A DNA stretch of 64,000 bases from Cognatishimia sp. SS12 (GTDB lineage: Bacteria; Pseudomonadota; Alphaproteobacteria; Rhodobacterales; Rhodobacteraceae). This document shows positions 8,245-17,042 of the stretch, one piece after another. Each line of letters starts with the position of its first letter. Position 1 is the stretch's first letter. A program made the translations under genes and the position numbers. Under the pieces are notes generated by a model. The model was not told the origin of the DNA and made no database searches. It saw only the letters and a list, made by a program, of their open reading frames with translations. The stretch is taken from NCBI RefSeq assembly GCF_028369055.1, contig NZ_JAQNCZ010000003.1, positions 186,001 to 250,000 of the forward strand, read 5' to 3'.

Positions 8245-11175
8245 TTAGCTCAGCGCCTCATCACAGCGGCTGCAGGTGCCCGCATGGCTGTGCTTGCCAA
8301 CGTCCGGCAGGATTTTCCAGCAGCGCTGGCATTTCTCGCCGTCGGCCTTCTCAAACTCGACGCCCACGCCTTCGACTTCCGGCAGGCGGAAGGCCTCTGC
8401 CGGGATCGGATCGGGGGTCAGCATCATGCCCGAGGTGATGCAGATGTCATCAAAGGCCACCGATTTCAGCGCCTCCAGCATGTCTGCGTCACGCACATGC
8501 ACAATCGGTGCGGCCTCAAGCGAGGCGCCAATCACCTTGTCGGTTCGCTGCACTTCCAGCGCGGCGGTGACAACCCGGCGCGCCCGGCGCACTTTGGCCC
8601 ATTTGGCGGCCAGCGGTTCGTCCAGCCAATCGGCAGGTGTGTCTGGCATATCCACCAGATGCACCGAGGATTGATCGCCCGGGAACCGCTCCAGCCAGAC
8701 CTCTTCCATGGTGAAGACCAAGATCGGGGCCAGCCAGGTGGTGATGCGTTCAAACAGCAGATCCATCACAGTGCGCGCGGCGCGGCGACGCAAAGTGTCG
8801 CCATCGCAATAGAGCGCATCTTTGCGGATGTCGAAATAGAAGGCCGAGAGATCCACAGTGGCAAAGTTAAAGACCGTGCTGAACACCCCTTGGAAATCAA
8901 AGGATTTGTAGCCGGATTTCACCTTGTGATCGATTTCCGCCAAACGGTGCAGCACCCAGCGCTCAAGCTCGGGCATATCCGCAGGCTCAACCCGCTCGGC
9001 AGCGTCAAAGTTGCCCAGCGCGCCCAGCATATAGCGCATAGTGTTGCGCAGGCGGCGATAGCTGTCGGCCACCCCTTTCAGGATTTCCGGCCCGATACGC
9101 TGATCGATCATATAGTCGGTTTGGGCCACCCAGAGACGCAGAATATCCGCGCCATATTGCTGAACGACCTTCTCTGGCACGATGGTATTGCCGATCGATT
9201 TGGACATTTTCAGCCCTTTTTCGTCGAGCGTCATCCCGTGGGTGATCACATTGCGGTACGGCGCGCGGCCCGTGGTGCCGACCGATTGCAACAGCGAAGA
9301 ATGGAACCAGCCCCGGTGTTGATCGGTGCCTTCCATATAGACATCGGCAATGCCGTCTTCGGTGCCGTCGTCGCGGTCGCGCAGCACAAAGGCGTGGGTG
9401 GACCCGGAGTCAAACCACACATCAAGCACGTCATAGACCTGATCATACTCCTCCGGATTGGCGATGCCATCGAGCATCTTTTCCTTGAACCCCTCGGTGT
9501 ACCAGACATCCGCGCCATCGGCCTCAAACGCGGCAGAGATACGCGCATTCAACGTTTCATCACGCAACAAGAAGTCCGGATCGGTCGGCAACGCGCCCTT
9601 CTTGGTAAAGCAAGTCAGCGGCACACCCCAGGCGCGCTGGCGTGACAGCACCCAATCTGGGCGCGTCTCGATCATGGAAAAGAGGCGATTGCGCCCGGTC
9701 TGTGGCCACCATTTGACCTGCTGGTCAATCGCGGTCAGCGCACGGGTGCGGATGGTTGTGCCCAGTTCGTCCTGACCATCACCCACCGCTTTGTCGACCG
9801 AAGCGAACCACTGCGGCGTGTTGCGGAAGATGATCGGCGCTTTGGAGCGCCAGGAATGCGGATAGCTGTGCTTAACGCGGCCACGGGCAATGATGCCGCC
9901 GGCCTCAACCAGCTTGGCGATCACAGCATTATTGGCTTTGCCTTCTTTGCCTTTGCGATCAAAGACCTGAAGCCCGGCAAAGAACGGCACATGTGGCAGG
10001 AACTCGGATTCCTCCCCCACATTGTGGGTCATGCGATCAATCCAGTTGCGCGCGACAAAACATTCATAGTCGTCCGCACCGTGGCTTGGCGCAGTGTGCA
10101 CAAAGCCGGTGCCGGCATCATCAGTGACATGATCGCCATCGATCATTGGCACGTCGTAATCCCAGAAGCCGTCGGCACCCTCGAGGCCATTGAATGGGTG
10201 TTTTAGGACAGCACCTTCAAATTCGGAAGCAGCAACGTCGCGAACACGAGTGAACTCGGTGACTCGAGACTTGCCCAACGCATCTGCGGCAAGAGTGTCT
10301 GCGAAGATGTAGAGATCACCGGGCTTGGTCCAGCTTTCTTCTTCCGTCGCATCCACGCGATAAAGACCGTATGCAATCTTATTTCCGTATGCGACAGCTT
10401 TGTTGGATGGGATGGTCCAAGGAGTGGTGGTCCAGATTACAACTCGGGCAGTCATCAATAGTGGATCGACAGCTTCCTTGCCTTTTTTTGCTGGCGCAAC
10501 GATCGTATCAAACTCAAACGGCACCCAAATCGTGTGGCTCTGGTGATCGTGATATTCGATCTCGGCCTCTGCCAGCGCGGTCTTTTCGACCGGCGACCAC
10601 ATCACCGGCTTGGAGCCTTGATAGAGCGTGCCGCTCATCAGGAATTTCATGAATTCCTCGGCGATCACCGTTTCGGCGTGGTAATCCATCGTCAGATAGG
10701 GATTTTCCCAATTGCCGGTGATGCCAAGGCGCTTGAATTCTTCGCGCTGCACATTGACCCATTGGTCGGCAAAGGCGCGGCATTCCTGGCGGAATTCAAC
10801 CACATCGACGTCGTCTTTGTTCTTACCCTTCTGGCGGTATTGCTCTTCGATCTTCCATTCGATCGGCAGGCCGTGGCAATCCCAGCCCGGCACATAGCGC
10901 GCATCAAACCCCATCATCTGATGCGAGCGCACGATCATGTCTTTGATGGTTTTGTTCAGCGCGTGGCCGATGTGCAGATGACCATTGGCATAGGGCGGGC
11001 CGTCATGCAGCGTGAAAGGCGGGCGGCCCTCTTTTTCACGCAGGCGATCATAGACGCCGATCTTTTCCCAACGCTCCAGCCAGCCTGGCTCGCGTTTGGG
11101 CAGGCCTGCGCGCATCGGGAAATCGGTTTTCGGCAGGTTCAGCGTATCTTTGTATTCAGGGGTGTCGGCGCACAT
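8245..11175 (-). CDS. ileS: Isoleucyl-tRNA synthetase
   Basis: 976 aa class Ia synthetase that charges tRNA-Ile and edits mischarged valine. The HIGH motif is at residues 68-71 (GHLHIGHALNK) and KMSKSIGN lies near residue 655. The tRNA anticodon-binding domain follows. The C-terminal zinc module is intact (CQRCWK... CSRCDE, last 35 residues). The protein starts at ATG 11175 with MCADTPEYKDTLNLPKT, the usual start of this family. The gene stands alone, between ogt and a divergent globin. Confidence 0.97.
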   Translation of the reverse strand: MCADTPEYKDTLNLPKTDFPMRAGLPKREPGWLERWEKIGVYDRLREKEGRPPFTLHDGPPYANGHLHIGHALNKTIKDMIVRSHQMMGFDARYVPGWDCHGLPIEWKIEEQYRQKGKNKDDVDVVEFRQECRAFADQWVNVQREEFKRLGITGNWENPYLTMDYHAETVIAEEFMKFLMSGTLYQGSKPVMWSPVEKTALAEAEIEYHDHQSHTIWVPFEFDTIVAPAKKGKEAVDPLLMTARVVIWTTTPWTIPSNKAVAYGNKIAYGLYRVDATEEESWTKPGDLYIFADTLAADALGKSRVTEFTRVRDVAASEFEGAVLKHPFNGLEGADGFWDYDVPMIDGDHVTDDAGTGFVHTAPSHGADDYECFVARNWIDRMTHNVGEESEFLPHVPFFAGLQVFDRKGKEGKANNAVIAKLVEAGGIIARGRVKHSYPHSWRSKAPIIFRNTPQWFASVDKAVGDGQDELGTTIRTRALTAIDQQVKWWPQTGRNRLFSMIETRPDWVLSRQRAWGVPLTCFTKKGALPTDPDFLLRDETLNARISAAFEADGADVWYTEGFKEKMLDGIANPEEYDQVYDVLDVWFDSGSTHAFVLRDRDDGTEDGIADVYMEGTDQHRGWFHSSLLQSVGTTGRAPYRNVITHGMTLDEKGLKMSKSIGNTIVPEKVVQQYGADILRLWVAQTDYMIDQRIGPEILKGVADSYRRLRNTMRYMLGALGNFDAAERVEPADMPELERWVLHRLAEIDHKVKSGYKSFDFQGVFSTVFNFATVDLSAFYFDIRKDALYCDGDTLRRRAARTVMDLLFERITTWLAPILVFTMEEVWLERFPGDQSSVHLVDMPDTPADWLDEPLAAKWAKVRRARRVVTAALEVQRTDKVIGASLEAAPIVHVRDADMLEALKSVAFDDICITSGMMLTPDPIPAEAFRLPEVEGVGVEFEKADGEKCQRCWKILPDVGKHSHAGTCSRCDEALS

Positions 11176-11444
11176 TTCGGGCGTCCTTCGGATGTCTTGT
11201 TTCAGAGAAATATGAAGGGGCGGCGTGGTATCCCATACGCCTTTTCCCGGCGGCTCGCTATGATCAGAGCGCCGGGCATGTAATTCGAATGATGATCGCC
11301 ATTACACAGGTCATGGCGGCGTTATAAGCCTGCAAATGCAGAGCGTAAAGGCGCAACTTTGCCGCCCGCCCGCGACCGGATGGCACCTTGGCAGCGCACA
11401 CAAAGCGGGCCAATGTGACGCAGTACAGATCGAAAGCCACCCCA

Positions 11445-11858
11445 ATGCCGCACCCCATGCAACTGTTTGAGATCACGCCCGCAGAAGTCGACCGGATTGT
11501 CAGCGTGTTTTATGCCCGCATCCGCCGCCACCCCGAATTGGGGCCAATCTTTGCGGCGCATATTGCCGAAGGTGACTGGCCAGCGCACGAAGCCAAGATC
11601 GCGCAGTTTTGGCGCAGTGCGATCCTGAAAGAAGGCGGCTATGCTGGCAACCCGATGCGGGTGCATATGAGCACGCCCGACGTGATGCCGCGCCACTTCA
11701 CCCCATGGCTTGCTTTGTTTGATGAGGTCTTAAGCGCCCAGCTCTCGCCCGATGCTGCAAAGGCGTTTTCCGCCTTGGCCCATCGCATTGGCCGTGGCCT
11801 GCGCGTCGGGCTGGAACAGGTGCGCGCGCCCAAAGACGCGCCGCCCATTCTGCGTTAA
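11445..11858 (+). CDS. Truncated hemoglobin (group III-like)
   Basis: About 137 aa from ATG 11445 (ATG 11457 also possible). The 2-on-2 globin pattern is seen in FYARIRRHPELGPIF, then HEAKIAQFWRSAIL and the proximal-histidine region MSTPDVMPRHFTPWLALFDEV. Members of this family bind heme and O2 or NO, and their physiological role varies. No partner gene is evident. The stop overlaps that of the convergent YcjF-like gene by 4 bp. Confidence 0.82.
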   Translation: MPHPMQLFEITPAEVDRIVSVFYARIRRHPELGPIFAAHIAEGDWPAHEAKIAQFWRSAILKEGGYAGNPMRVHMSTPDVMPRHFTPWLALFDEVLSAQLSPDAAKAFSALAHRIGRGLRVGLEQVRAPKDAPPILR

Positions 11859-12856
11859 CTGCCAAATAGCCCGGTCAGCGCGCGTTTCACCAATCGGCTG
11901 ACCGAGGGGCGTTGCTCTGCTGAGAAAGCCATCGGGCGACAAACCTCCATTGCGGCCACACCCACCCGTGCGGTCAGCGCGCCATTGACCAGCCCCTCGC
12001 CAAAGCGGCGGCTAACCTTGCCCAGCAAGGACCCCCCGGCCAAAGAGCCGATCAGATCATCCCCCACGGCCACCGCGCCGGTGGCCACCAAATGCGCCAT
12101 CACCGCGCGGGTCAGCCGCCAGCTGCCCAAAGTGCCGGACCGGCCAGAATAAATCTCGGCAATGCGGCGGATCATGCGCAGATTTGCAACCAGCGCCGCC
12201 GCCACATCCGCCAGCGCCAGCGGCACCAACGCTGTCACCGTGGCGACTTGGCGCGCGGCGGCCTCGACCTCGCGTTTGGCGGCGGCGTCAAGCGGGGCCA
12301 ACAATTCCTGCTCCGCCGCGGCCAGCACCGCAATTGCGTCAAAACTGTCATCAAGCCGCTCTGCCATGCGGTCCGCGCCCCAGCGCATCTCTTCGCGCCC
12401 TTTGTAAAGCGCGGCCAAATCGCGGGCCACGCGGCGCGCGCCCTCAACCGAGTCGTCGGCCAACGCCTGATCCGCCGCGCGCTGCAGCGCATCCACACGG
12501 CGCAGGCGGCCAAAAGCGATCATTTCTTTGGCGGCGATCAGCAGGGACACCAGCACAAAGGCGGCAAGCAGCGCGCTCACGCCCATGCCAAGCAGCGGAT
12601 AGCGCGCCAAAAGATCCGTGGCAAATTGCCATGCCATCAGCGAAATCACCGTGGTCAGCAGCGCCGCAAGCAAGCCCCAGAACCAGCGCGCCAGACGCGA
12701 GGGCGGTTTGGCGGCGATCTGCGCGATCTGTTGCATGGCTTGGCCCTGCGGGGGCAGTGGGTCGTCCTCAGGCGGGCTGGGCGCAGCGGCAACATCCGGC
12801 TGCGCGGCATCCTCCAGCGTGATCAGAACCGGTTTTTTTCGTCCCGTGTCAGACAT
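11855..12856 (-). CDS. YcjF-like DUF697 membrane protein (TIGR01620 type)
   Basis: 333 aa. The start at 12856 (MSDTGRKKPVLITLED) lies inside the last codons of the GNAT gene, an 8-bp overlap. After a Pro-rich N-terminus there are two membrane segments (about residues 68-120), then an Ala-rich helical region and a C-terminal DUF697-type segment with Gly-rich hydrophobic stretches. YcjF and YcjX are neighbours in many proteobacteria, and the pair is stress-linked in enterics with unknown biochemistry. Here both genes are present with a GNAT gene between them. Confidence 0.82.
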   Translation of the reverse strand: MSDTGRKKPVLITLEDAAQPDVAAAPSPPEDDPLPPQGQAMQQIAQIAAKPPSRLARWFWGLLAALLTTVISLMAWQFATDLLARYPLLGMGVSALLAAFVLVSLLIAAKEMIAFGRLRRVDALQRAADQALADDSVEGARRVARDLAALYKGREEMRWGADRMAERLDDSFDAIAVLAAAEQELLAPLDAAAKREVEAAARQVATVTALVPLALADVAAALVANLRMIRRIAEIYSGRSGTLGSWRLTRAVMAHLVATGAVAVGDDLIGSLAGGSLLGKVSRRFGEGLVNGALTARVGVAAMEVCRPMAFSAEQRPSVSRLVKRALTGLFGS

Positions 12857-13301
12857 GTTTTGCCCCCCGCTGCCAGTAATATCGCACGTCTGGCAGCCCT
12901 TCGTCATTGTGATGGCCCGCGCTGCTTTCAACCTCGTGAAAGCCCGCGCGCTGATAAAACCGGCGCGCCACGGAATTGGCCTGATGTGTCCAAAGATCAA
13001 GCGCCGTAGCCTCGCCCTGCGCGCGCGCCAGCAAAGCCTGCCCCACGCCCTGCCCCCGCGCCGCGAGGGTCACATAAAGCGCATGCACATAGTTGTTGTG
13101 CCGCGCCAGAAAGCCGATCACCTCGCCATTCTGCACCGCCACTGACACCCAGCTGCGCGCGATCATCTCGCGGCAAAAGCCACGCAGATCAGGCAGCGCA
13201 TAGAACTTGGGCATCCAACGCACCGATTGAAAATGCGCATTCATGATCGCGCTGGTCGCAATACTATCGTGCGCCATGGCCGGGCGTAGGATCACGGTCA
13301 T
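12849..13301 (-). CDS. GNAT family N-acetyltransferase
   Basis: 150 aa. Acetyl-CoA binding motif A is visible as LYVTLAARGQGVGQALLARA (about residues 75-95), followed by LDLWTHQANSVARRFYQRAGF, the classic GNAT C-terminal strand-helix. The substrate cannot be told. The ATG overlaps the stop of the YcjX-like gene (ATGA), and the gene's own end overlaps the YcjF-like start, so all three are co-translated. Confidence 0.9.
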   Translation of the reverse strand: MTVILRPAMAHDSIATSAIMNAHFQSVRWMPKFYALPDLRGFCREMIARSWVSVAVQNGEVIGFLARHNNYVHALYVTLAARGQGVGQALLARAQGEATALDLWTHQANSVARRFYQRAGFHEVESSAGHHNDEGLPDVRYYWQRGAKHV

Positions 13302-14713
13302 AGCCGATCCCCAATCAAAAATTGCACCGCCCGGTCCAGCCGCACATGCGGCGGCCCCATGCCGGGTTTCAGCGTCAATTGCGCGGGCGCAAAATTCATG
13401 AATTCATAGCCATCGCCCAGCCATTCGGTCGCGCCGGTCTGGGCACTGGCCAGCAATTGCGCTGGGTCTTCGGGCAACTCGCCGGGGTAAAAGGCCGCCT
13501 GTTTGCCGCTGTCCAGCAAAGTGCCGCGCACACAATTCAGCGCGCGGCCATCATGGGTCATGCTTTCCTCGACGGTGGCGCGTAAACTGGCCAGCGCCAT
13601 CGCGTGGGTTTTGGCCCCGGCAAATTGCGCCCGATCATAGGCATCCCGGGTGAGCGCCTTCATGAACGCGCTGAGACGCCCGTGCTGACTGTGGTGCAAG
13701 TGGTCTGCCTTGGTGGCGGCAAAAAGGATACGCTCCACCCGTTTACCCAAGAGCAAGCGGTTGAGAAACGCATTGCGACCCGGGCGGAACGCCGCAAGGA
13801 TCTCGCCCATCGCGTTGCGCATGTCGCGCACGGCCTGCGGGCCCCGATGAATGGCCCCCAGCGCATCCACCAGCACCACCTGCCGATCAATGCGCGCGAA
13901 ATGATCCTGAAAAAACGGCTTCACGACGCGCGCTTTATAGGCTTCAAACCGGCGCTCCATCTGCCGATAAAGCGAGCGGCGCTTGCCGCCTTCGACGGCA
14001 GGCAGCGGCGCAAAGGTCAGAACCGGAGAGCCGGCCAAATCACCGGGCAGCAAGAACCGCCCCGGTGTGCAATCATAATACCCCGCATCGCGCGCGCGAT
14101 TGAGGTATTCGGTAAAGCGCCGCGCCAGCCGCTGCGCCTGCATCTCATCCAGATCCGCCGAGCCATCAACATTCTCAAGCCGGGCCAGATAAACCGCGCC
14201 CTCATCGCGTTCGCTGAGCCGCGCCAGAACCTCGGCGCTCCACGCGGCATAGGTTTTGTCCAAAAGCCCCAGATCCAGCAGCCATTCACCGGGATAATCG
14301 ACAATGTCCAGATGCACGGTGCGCGGACGCTGAAGCCCCGCCAGCAGCCCGCGCGGCTGCACCTTGAGCGACAGGCGCAACTCGCTGATCGCGCGGGTAC
14401 TGTCCGGCCAATGAGGATTGGGGCCCAGTAAGGCCGCGTGATGGTTTTCATAGTCAAACCGGGGCACGGTGACATCGGGCTGCGGCTGCAGATAGGCTGA
14501 CAAGACACGGCCTTCGTTGATGGCGGCGACCTGAGGCATGCGCCCCCGGTCCAGCAGATTGGCCACAAGCGAGGTGATAAACACCGTCTTGCCCGAACGC
14601 GCCAGCCCGGTCACGCCAATGCGGATCACTGGCTCAAACAGTGCTTCGTTTAGCCCGTCACTTACGGCTTCAACCCGTTTTGACACTTCATTTGCCAGAT
14701 CAGTAATGATCAC
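13298..14713 (-). CDS. YcjX-like P-loop protein (DUF463)
   Basis: 471 aa predicted nucleotide-binding protein. The Walker A motif GLARSGKT lies near residues 35-42, with further conserved patterns LDIVDYPGEWLLDL (Walker B/G3-like DYPGEW) and AATKADHL (G4-like xKAD). Members are stress-associated GTPase-like proteins in proteobacteria. The start is GTG 14713, preceded by GAAGGG at good spacing. It is the first gene of a three-gene overlapping operon with GNAT and YcjF-like genes. Confidence 0.88.
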   Translation of the reverse strand: MIITDLANEVSKRVEAVSDGLNEALFEPVIRIGVTGLARSGKTVFITSLVANLLDRGRMPQVAAINEGRVLSAYLQPQPDVTVPRFDYENHHAALLGPNPHWPDSTRAISELRLSLKVQPRGLLAGLQRPRTVHLDIVDYPGEWLLDLGLLDKTYAAWSAEVLARLSERDEGAVYLARLENVDGSADLDEMQAQRLARRFTEYLNRARDAGYYDCTPGRFLLPGDLAGSPVLTFAPLPAVEGGKRRSLYRQMERRFEAYKARVVKPFFQDHFARIDRQVVLVDALGAIHRGPQAVRDMRNAMGEILAAFRPGRNAFLNRLLLGKRVERILFAATKADHLHHSQHGRLSAFMKALTRDAYDRAQFAGAKTHAMALASLRATVEESMTHDGRALNCVRGTLLDSGKQAAFYPGELPEDPAQLLASAQTGATEWLGDGYEFMNFAPAQLTLKPGMGPPHVRLDRAVQFLIGDRL

Positions 14714-14874
14714 TGCTGCCCTTCTGCATCTTCAAAGAATGCCTTGTTGCTTTTCACAAATATGCAGCAAGATCGGGGTTTTCCATAGCGCTGATCCGCG
14801 AATAGGCGGGAAAGCCTGCGGATAATTCCCCCTCCCCCCGTTGCCCAGCGCCGCATGGAACGCTATGGCGGGGC

Positions 14875-15639
14875 ATGGTTCGGATTGCTCTCAAAGTTGA
14901 ATATCACGGTGCCCCCTTTGCGGGCTGGCAGCGTCAGGCGGATCAGCCCTCGGTGCAGGGCGCAATCGAGGCCGCGCTGGCCAAGCTGGAGCCGCGCGCC
15001 CACACGATTGCCGCCGCCGGGCGCACCGATGCCGGGGTGCACGCCATGGGGCAGGTCGCCCATTGCGACATGCTCAAGGCGTGGGAGCCGTTTCGCCTGT
15101 CCGAAGCGCTGAACTATCATTTGAAACCAGCGCCGGTGTCGATTGTGGACGCGGCGCGGGTTGACGATGACTGGCACGCACGGTTTTCAGCCCTAGAGCG
15201 CCGCTATCTCTTCCGCATTCTGATGCGCCGCGCCCCGTCCGCCCATCAACGGGGGCTGGTCTGGCAAATCAACCACCAACTTGATGTTGAGGCCATGCAA
15301 GAGGCCGCCAACCACCTCTTGGGCCATCACGATTTTACGACCTTCCGCAGCTCGATCTGTCAGGCGGCCAGCCCGGTCAAAACGCTAGACGAGCTGCGTG
15401 TTGAACAGGTCGACACGCTTTGGGGGCCGGAGGTGCATTTTCACGTGCGCGCGCGGTCTTTCCTGCACAATCAGGTGCGCAGTTTTGTTGGTACGCTGGA
15501 ACGTGTCGGGGCCGGGGCCTGGGCACCAGATCGGGTGCGCGACGCCTTGGAAGCGACAGATCGCGCGGCCTGCGGCCCGGTCAGCCCGCCGCACGGATTA
15601 TATCTGGCCGGGGTGACTTACCCAGACGCGCCGTTCTGA
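14875..15639 (+). CDS. truA: tRNA pseudouridine(38-40) synthase
   Basis: 254 aa. The catalytic motif GRTDAGVHA carries Asp52, with an N-terminal [12 protein letters not shown] typical of TruA, and later RRYLFRI and [10 protein letters not shown] motifs. It isomerises uridines 38-40 in the anticodon arm of several tRNAs. ATG 14875 gives the conserved start. The 3' end overlaps the convergent HTH gene by 22 bp. Confidence 0.96.
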   Translation: MVRIALKVEYHGAPFAGWQRQADQPSVQGAIEAALAKLEPRAHTIAAAGRTDAGVHAMGQVAHCDMLKAWEPFRLSEALNYHLKPAPVSIVDAARVDDDWHARFSALERRYLFRILMRRAPSAHQRGLVWQINHQLDVEAMQEAANHLLGHHDFTTFRSSICQAASPVKTLDELRVEQVDTLWGPEVHFHVRARSFLHNQVRSFVGTLERVGAGAWAPDRVRDALEATDRAACGPVSPPHGLYLAGVTYPDAPF

Positions 15640-16097
15640 GACGCGCTTTCGCTTTCCAGGTGCAGCTTCATGTCCAATAGCACATGCTGGAGCGCCAAAG
15701 TTTCTTTCAGCAGGCGTTTGGCTTCGTTGATGGTGATAATGCCATCCTCGATGGACTGATTGTATTCAGCCATCAGCATGGCAAACCGCTGGCTCAGCGC
15801 AATGACATCGGAATTCACCCCGCCCTTGCTATCAGAGTTCTTGCGCCGTTCATCAAAAGACAGGGTGATGCCCTTCAGCTCTGCCAATGCTGTGGTGACA
15901 TGCGGATAGCTCGCTGCATCTTCCAGTGCCGCCACCGCGTCAATCGGCATGAAGCGGTCGGTATGTTCTTCATGGTCCGAATAATAGCGCCCCAAGGTGG
16001 CCTTGGATTTGCCGGTCAAGGTACAGGCGGTTTCAATGCCAACGTCTTTCACCAAAGCTTCGGTGTGTTTTTTCAGGTAGCTGCCATTTCCGGCCAT
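15618..16097 (-). CDS. Small HTH-type hypothetical protein
   Basis: 159 aa, not confidently recognised. Residues about 18-38 ([21 protein letters not shown]) read like a helix-turn-helix, and the C-terminal half is helical ([31 protein letters not shown]). A phage CII-like regulatory fold is one possibility. ATG 16097 follows GGGGGACA at good spacing; an upstream in-frame start (16154) is less likely. The gene is convergent with truA (22-bp overlap) and divergent from tdk across a structured intergenic region. Confidence 0.7.
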   Translation of the reverse strand: MAGNGSYLKKHTEALVKDVGIETACTLTGKSKATLGRYYSDHEEHTDRFMPIDAVAALEDAASYPHVTTALAELKGITLSFDERRKNSDSKGGVNSDVIALSQRFAMLMAEYNQSIEDGIITINEAKRLLKETLALQHVLLDMKLHLESESASQNGASG

Positions 16098-16245
16098 GCG
16101 CTGTCCCCCATACCTGTCCCGCCCATGCGGGGAAATCGTTAAGTCTTTTCCCATTAATGCGCTTTGCCGAATTTGTCATTTTTTAATTGTTCCGAGGGGA
16201 GCAGTATTCGGCTCTTAGCCCCAAACTTTGGGCCAAATGCGATGA

Positions 16246-16287
16246 TATGGGGCGTTGGCAACTACCTCGGTCGGTCAGCGCCCCATA
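16246..16287. repeat. Inverted repeat/hairpin 1 upstream of tdk
   Basis: TATGGGGCGTTGGC pairs with GTCAGCGCCCCATA over 14 positions (with G-U pairs) around a 14-nt loop. The loop itself holds ACC/GGT. There is no U tract, so it is not a standard terminator. Confidence 0.7.
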
Positions 16288-16371
16288 CGCCAAGGAGGGA
16301 TAAAGGTTACAGCGGGCGGCATCCCCAGAGGGGGCAACCCTCACCGTCTGTTTTAACGAGTATTTGGCGGT

Positions 16372-16399
16372 CCGGGCACCCCCGATTGGGGGTGTCCGG
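16372..16399. repeat. Inverted repeat/hairpin 2 upstream of tdk
   Basis: CCGGGCACCCCC pairs with GGGGGTGTCCGG around a GATT tetraloop, a 12-bp stem with one G-U. It lies about 65 nt upstream of the tdk start and has no U tract. Confidence 0.75.
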
Positions 16400-16463
16400 T
16401 CATCGTTCTTACCGCCACAATAGCGGGTTGATTTCGCGGGCATCTCTGGCCTATCAGCGGACT

Positions 16464-17042
16464 ATGGCAAAGCTCTATTTTCAGTATTCCACCATGAACG
16501 CGGGCAAATCGACCGTGCTGTTGCAGGCCGCGCATAATTACCGCGAACGCGGGATGGAATGCCTCTTGCTGACCGCGCAGCTCGACACCCGCGCTGGCCA
16601 AGGCACAATCGCCTCGCGCATTGGCATATCAGAACCGGCGCAGACCTTTGACCATGAGACCGATCTATTCGCACTGATTGCGACGCGCCTGGATCACCAA
16701 GAGATCGCCTGCGTTTTCATCGACGAGGCGCAGTTCCTAAGCAAGGCGCAGGTCTGGCAATTGGCGCGCGCAGTCGATGACCTGGGCGTCCCGGTCATGT
16801 GTTACGGGCTGCGGGTGGATTTTCAGGGCGAGCTGTTCCCCGGGTCTGCCGCGCTTTTGGCGCTGGCCGATGAAATGCGCGAAGTGCGCACCATCTGCCA
16901 TTGCGGCAAGAAAGCCACCATGGTGGTGCGTCAAGGCCCGGATGGGCAGGCGCTGCGCGAAGGGGCGCAGGTGCAGGTCGGCGGCAATGAAACCTATGTC
17001 TCGCTCTGCCGCCGTCACTGGCGCGAAGCAATGGGCGTTTAA
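16464..17042 (+). CDS. tdk: Thymidine kinase
   Basis: 192 aa type II thymidine kinase that phosphorylates thymidine for nucleotide salvage. The N-terminal P-loop is STMNAGKST (residues 9-17), then VFIDEAQFL with the catalytic Glu, the lasso region and a zinc-binding set (ICHCGKK...LCRRHW, here CHC plus C-H pattern). ATG 16464 gives the family's MAKLYFQYSTMNAGKS start. The stop overlaps that of the convergent dehydrogenase by four bases (TTAA). Confidence 0.95.
   Translation: MAKLYFQYSTMNAGKSTVLLQAAHNYRERGMECLLLTAQLDTRAGQGTIASRIGISEPAQTFDHETDLFALIATRLDHQEIACVFIDEAQFLSKAQVWQLARAVDDLGVPVMCYGLRVDFQGELFPGSAALLALADEMREVRTICHCGKKATMVVRQGPDGQALREGAQVQVGGNETYVSLCRRHWREAMGV

Larger units (their letters stand above)
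16098..16463. other. Structured 366-bp divergent intergenic region upstream of tdk
   Basis: No convincing gene is seen. The region holds two unusually strong inverted repeats and a smaller one (GAGGG/CCCTC, 16328-16342). The second large hairpin is enclosed by GGCGGT (16366-16371) and ACCGCC (16411-16416), giving a longer composite stem. It must also contain promoters for the genes on both sides. It could encode a structured RNA or a long tdk leader. I compared it by eye with tmRNA, SRP RNA, RNase P RNA and common riboswitches and found no diagnostic motif. Confidence 0.5.

Noticed and set aside
8170..9645. Long plus-strand open frame of 491 codons opposite ileS
   Set aside because: It is fully antisense to a complete IleRS with all motifs. 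Its composition is that of a high-GC shadow frame, with no recognisable domain or ribosome-binding site.
11245..11277. CCCGGCG/CGCCGGG inverted repeat upstream of ileS as a terminator or T-box-like element
   Set aside because: The spacer is long (about 19 nt), there is no U tract, and no T-box motif is seen; T-boxes are also not expected in this group for ileS.
16098..16463. tmRNA, 6S RNA, SRP RNA, RNase P RNA or a known riboswitch before tdk
   Set aside because: No tag-peptide reading frame, GGAAG SRP motif, RNase P core or riboswitch consensus could be found by eye; kept only as an unassigned structured region.
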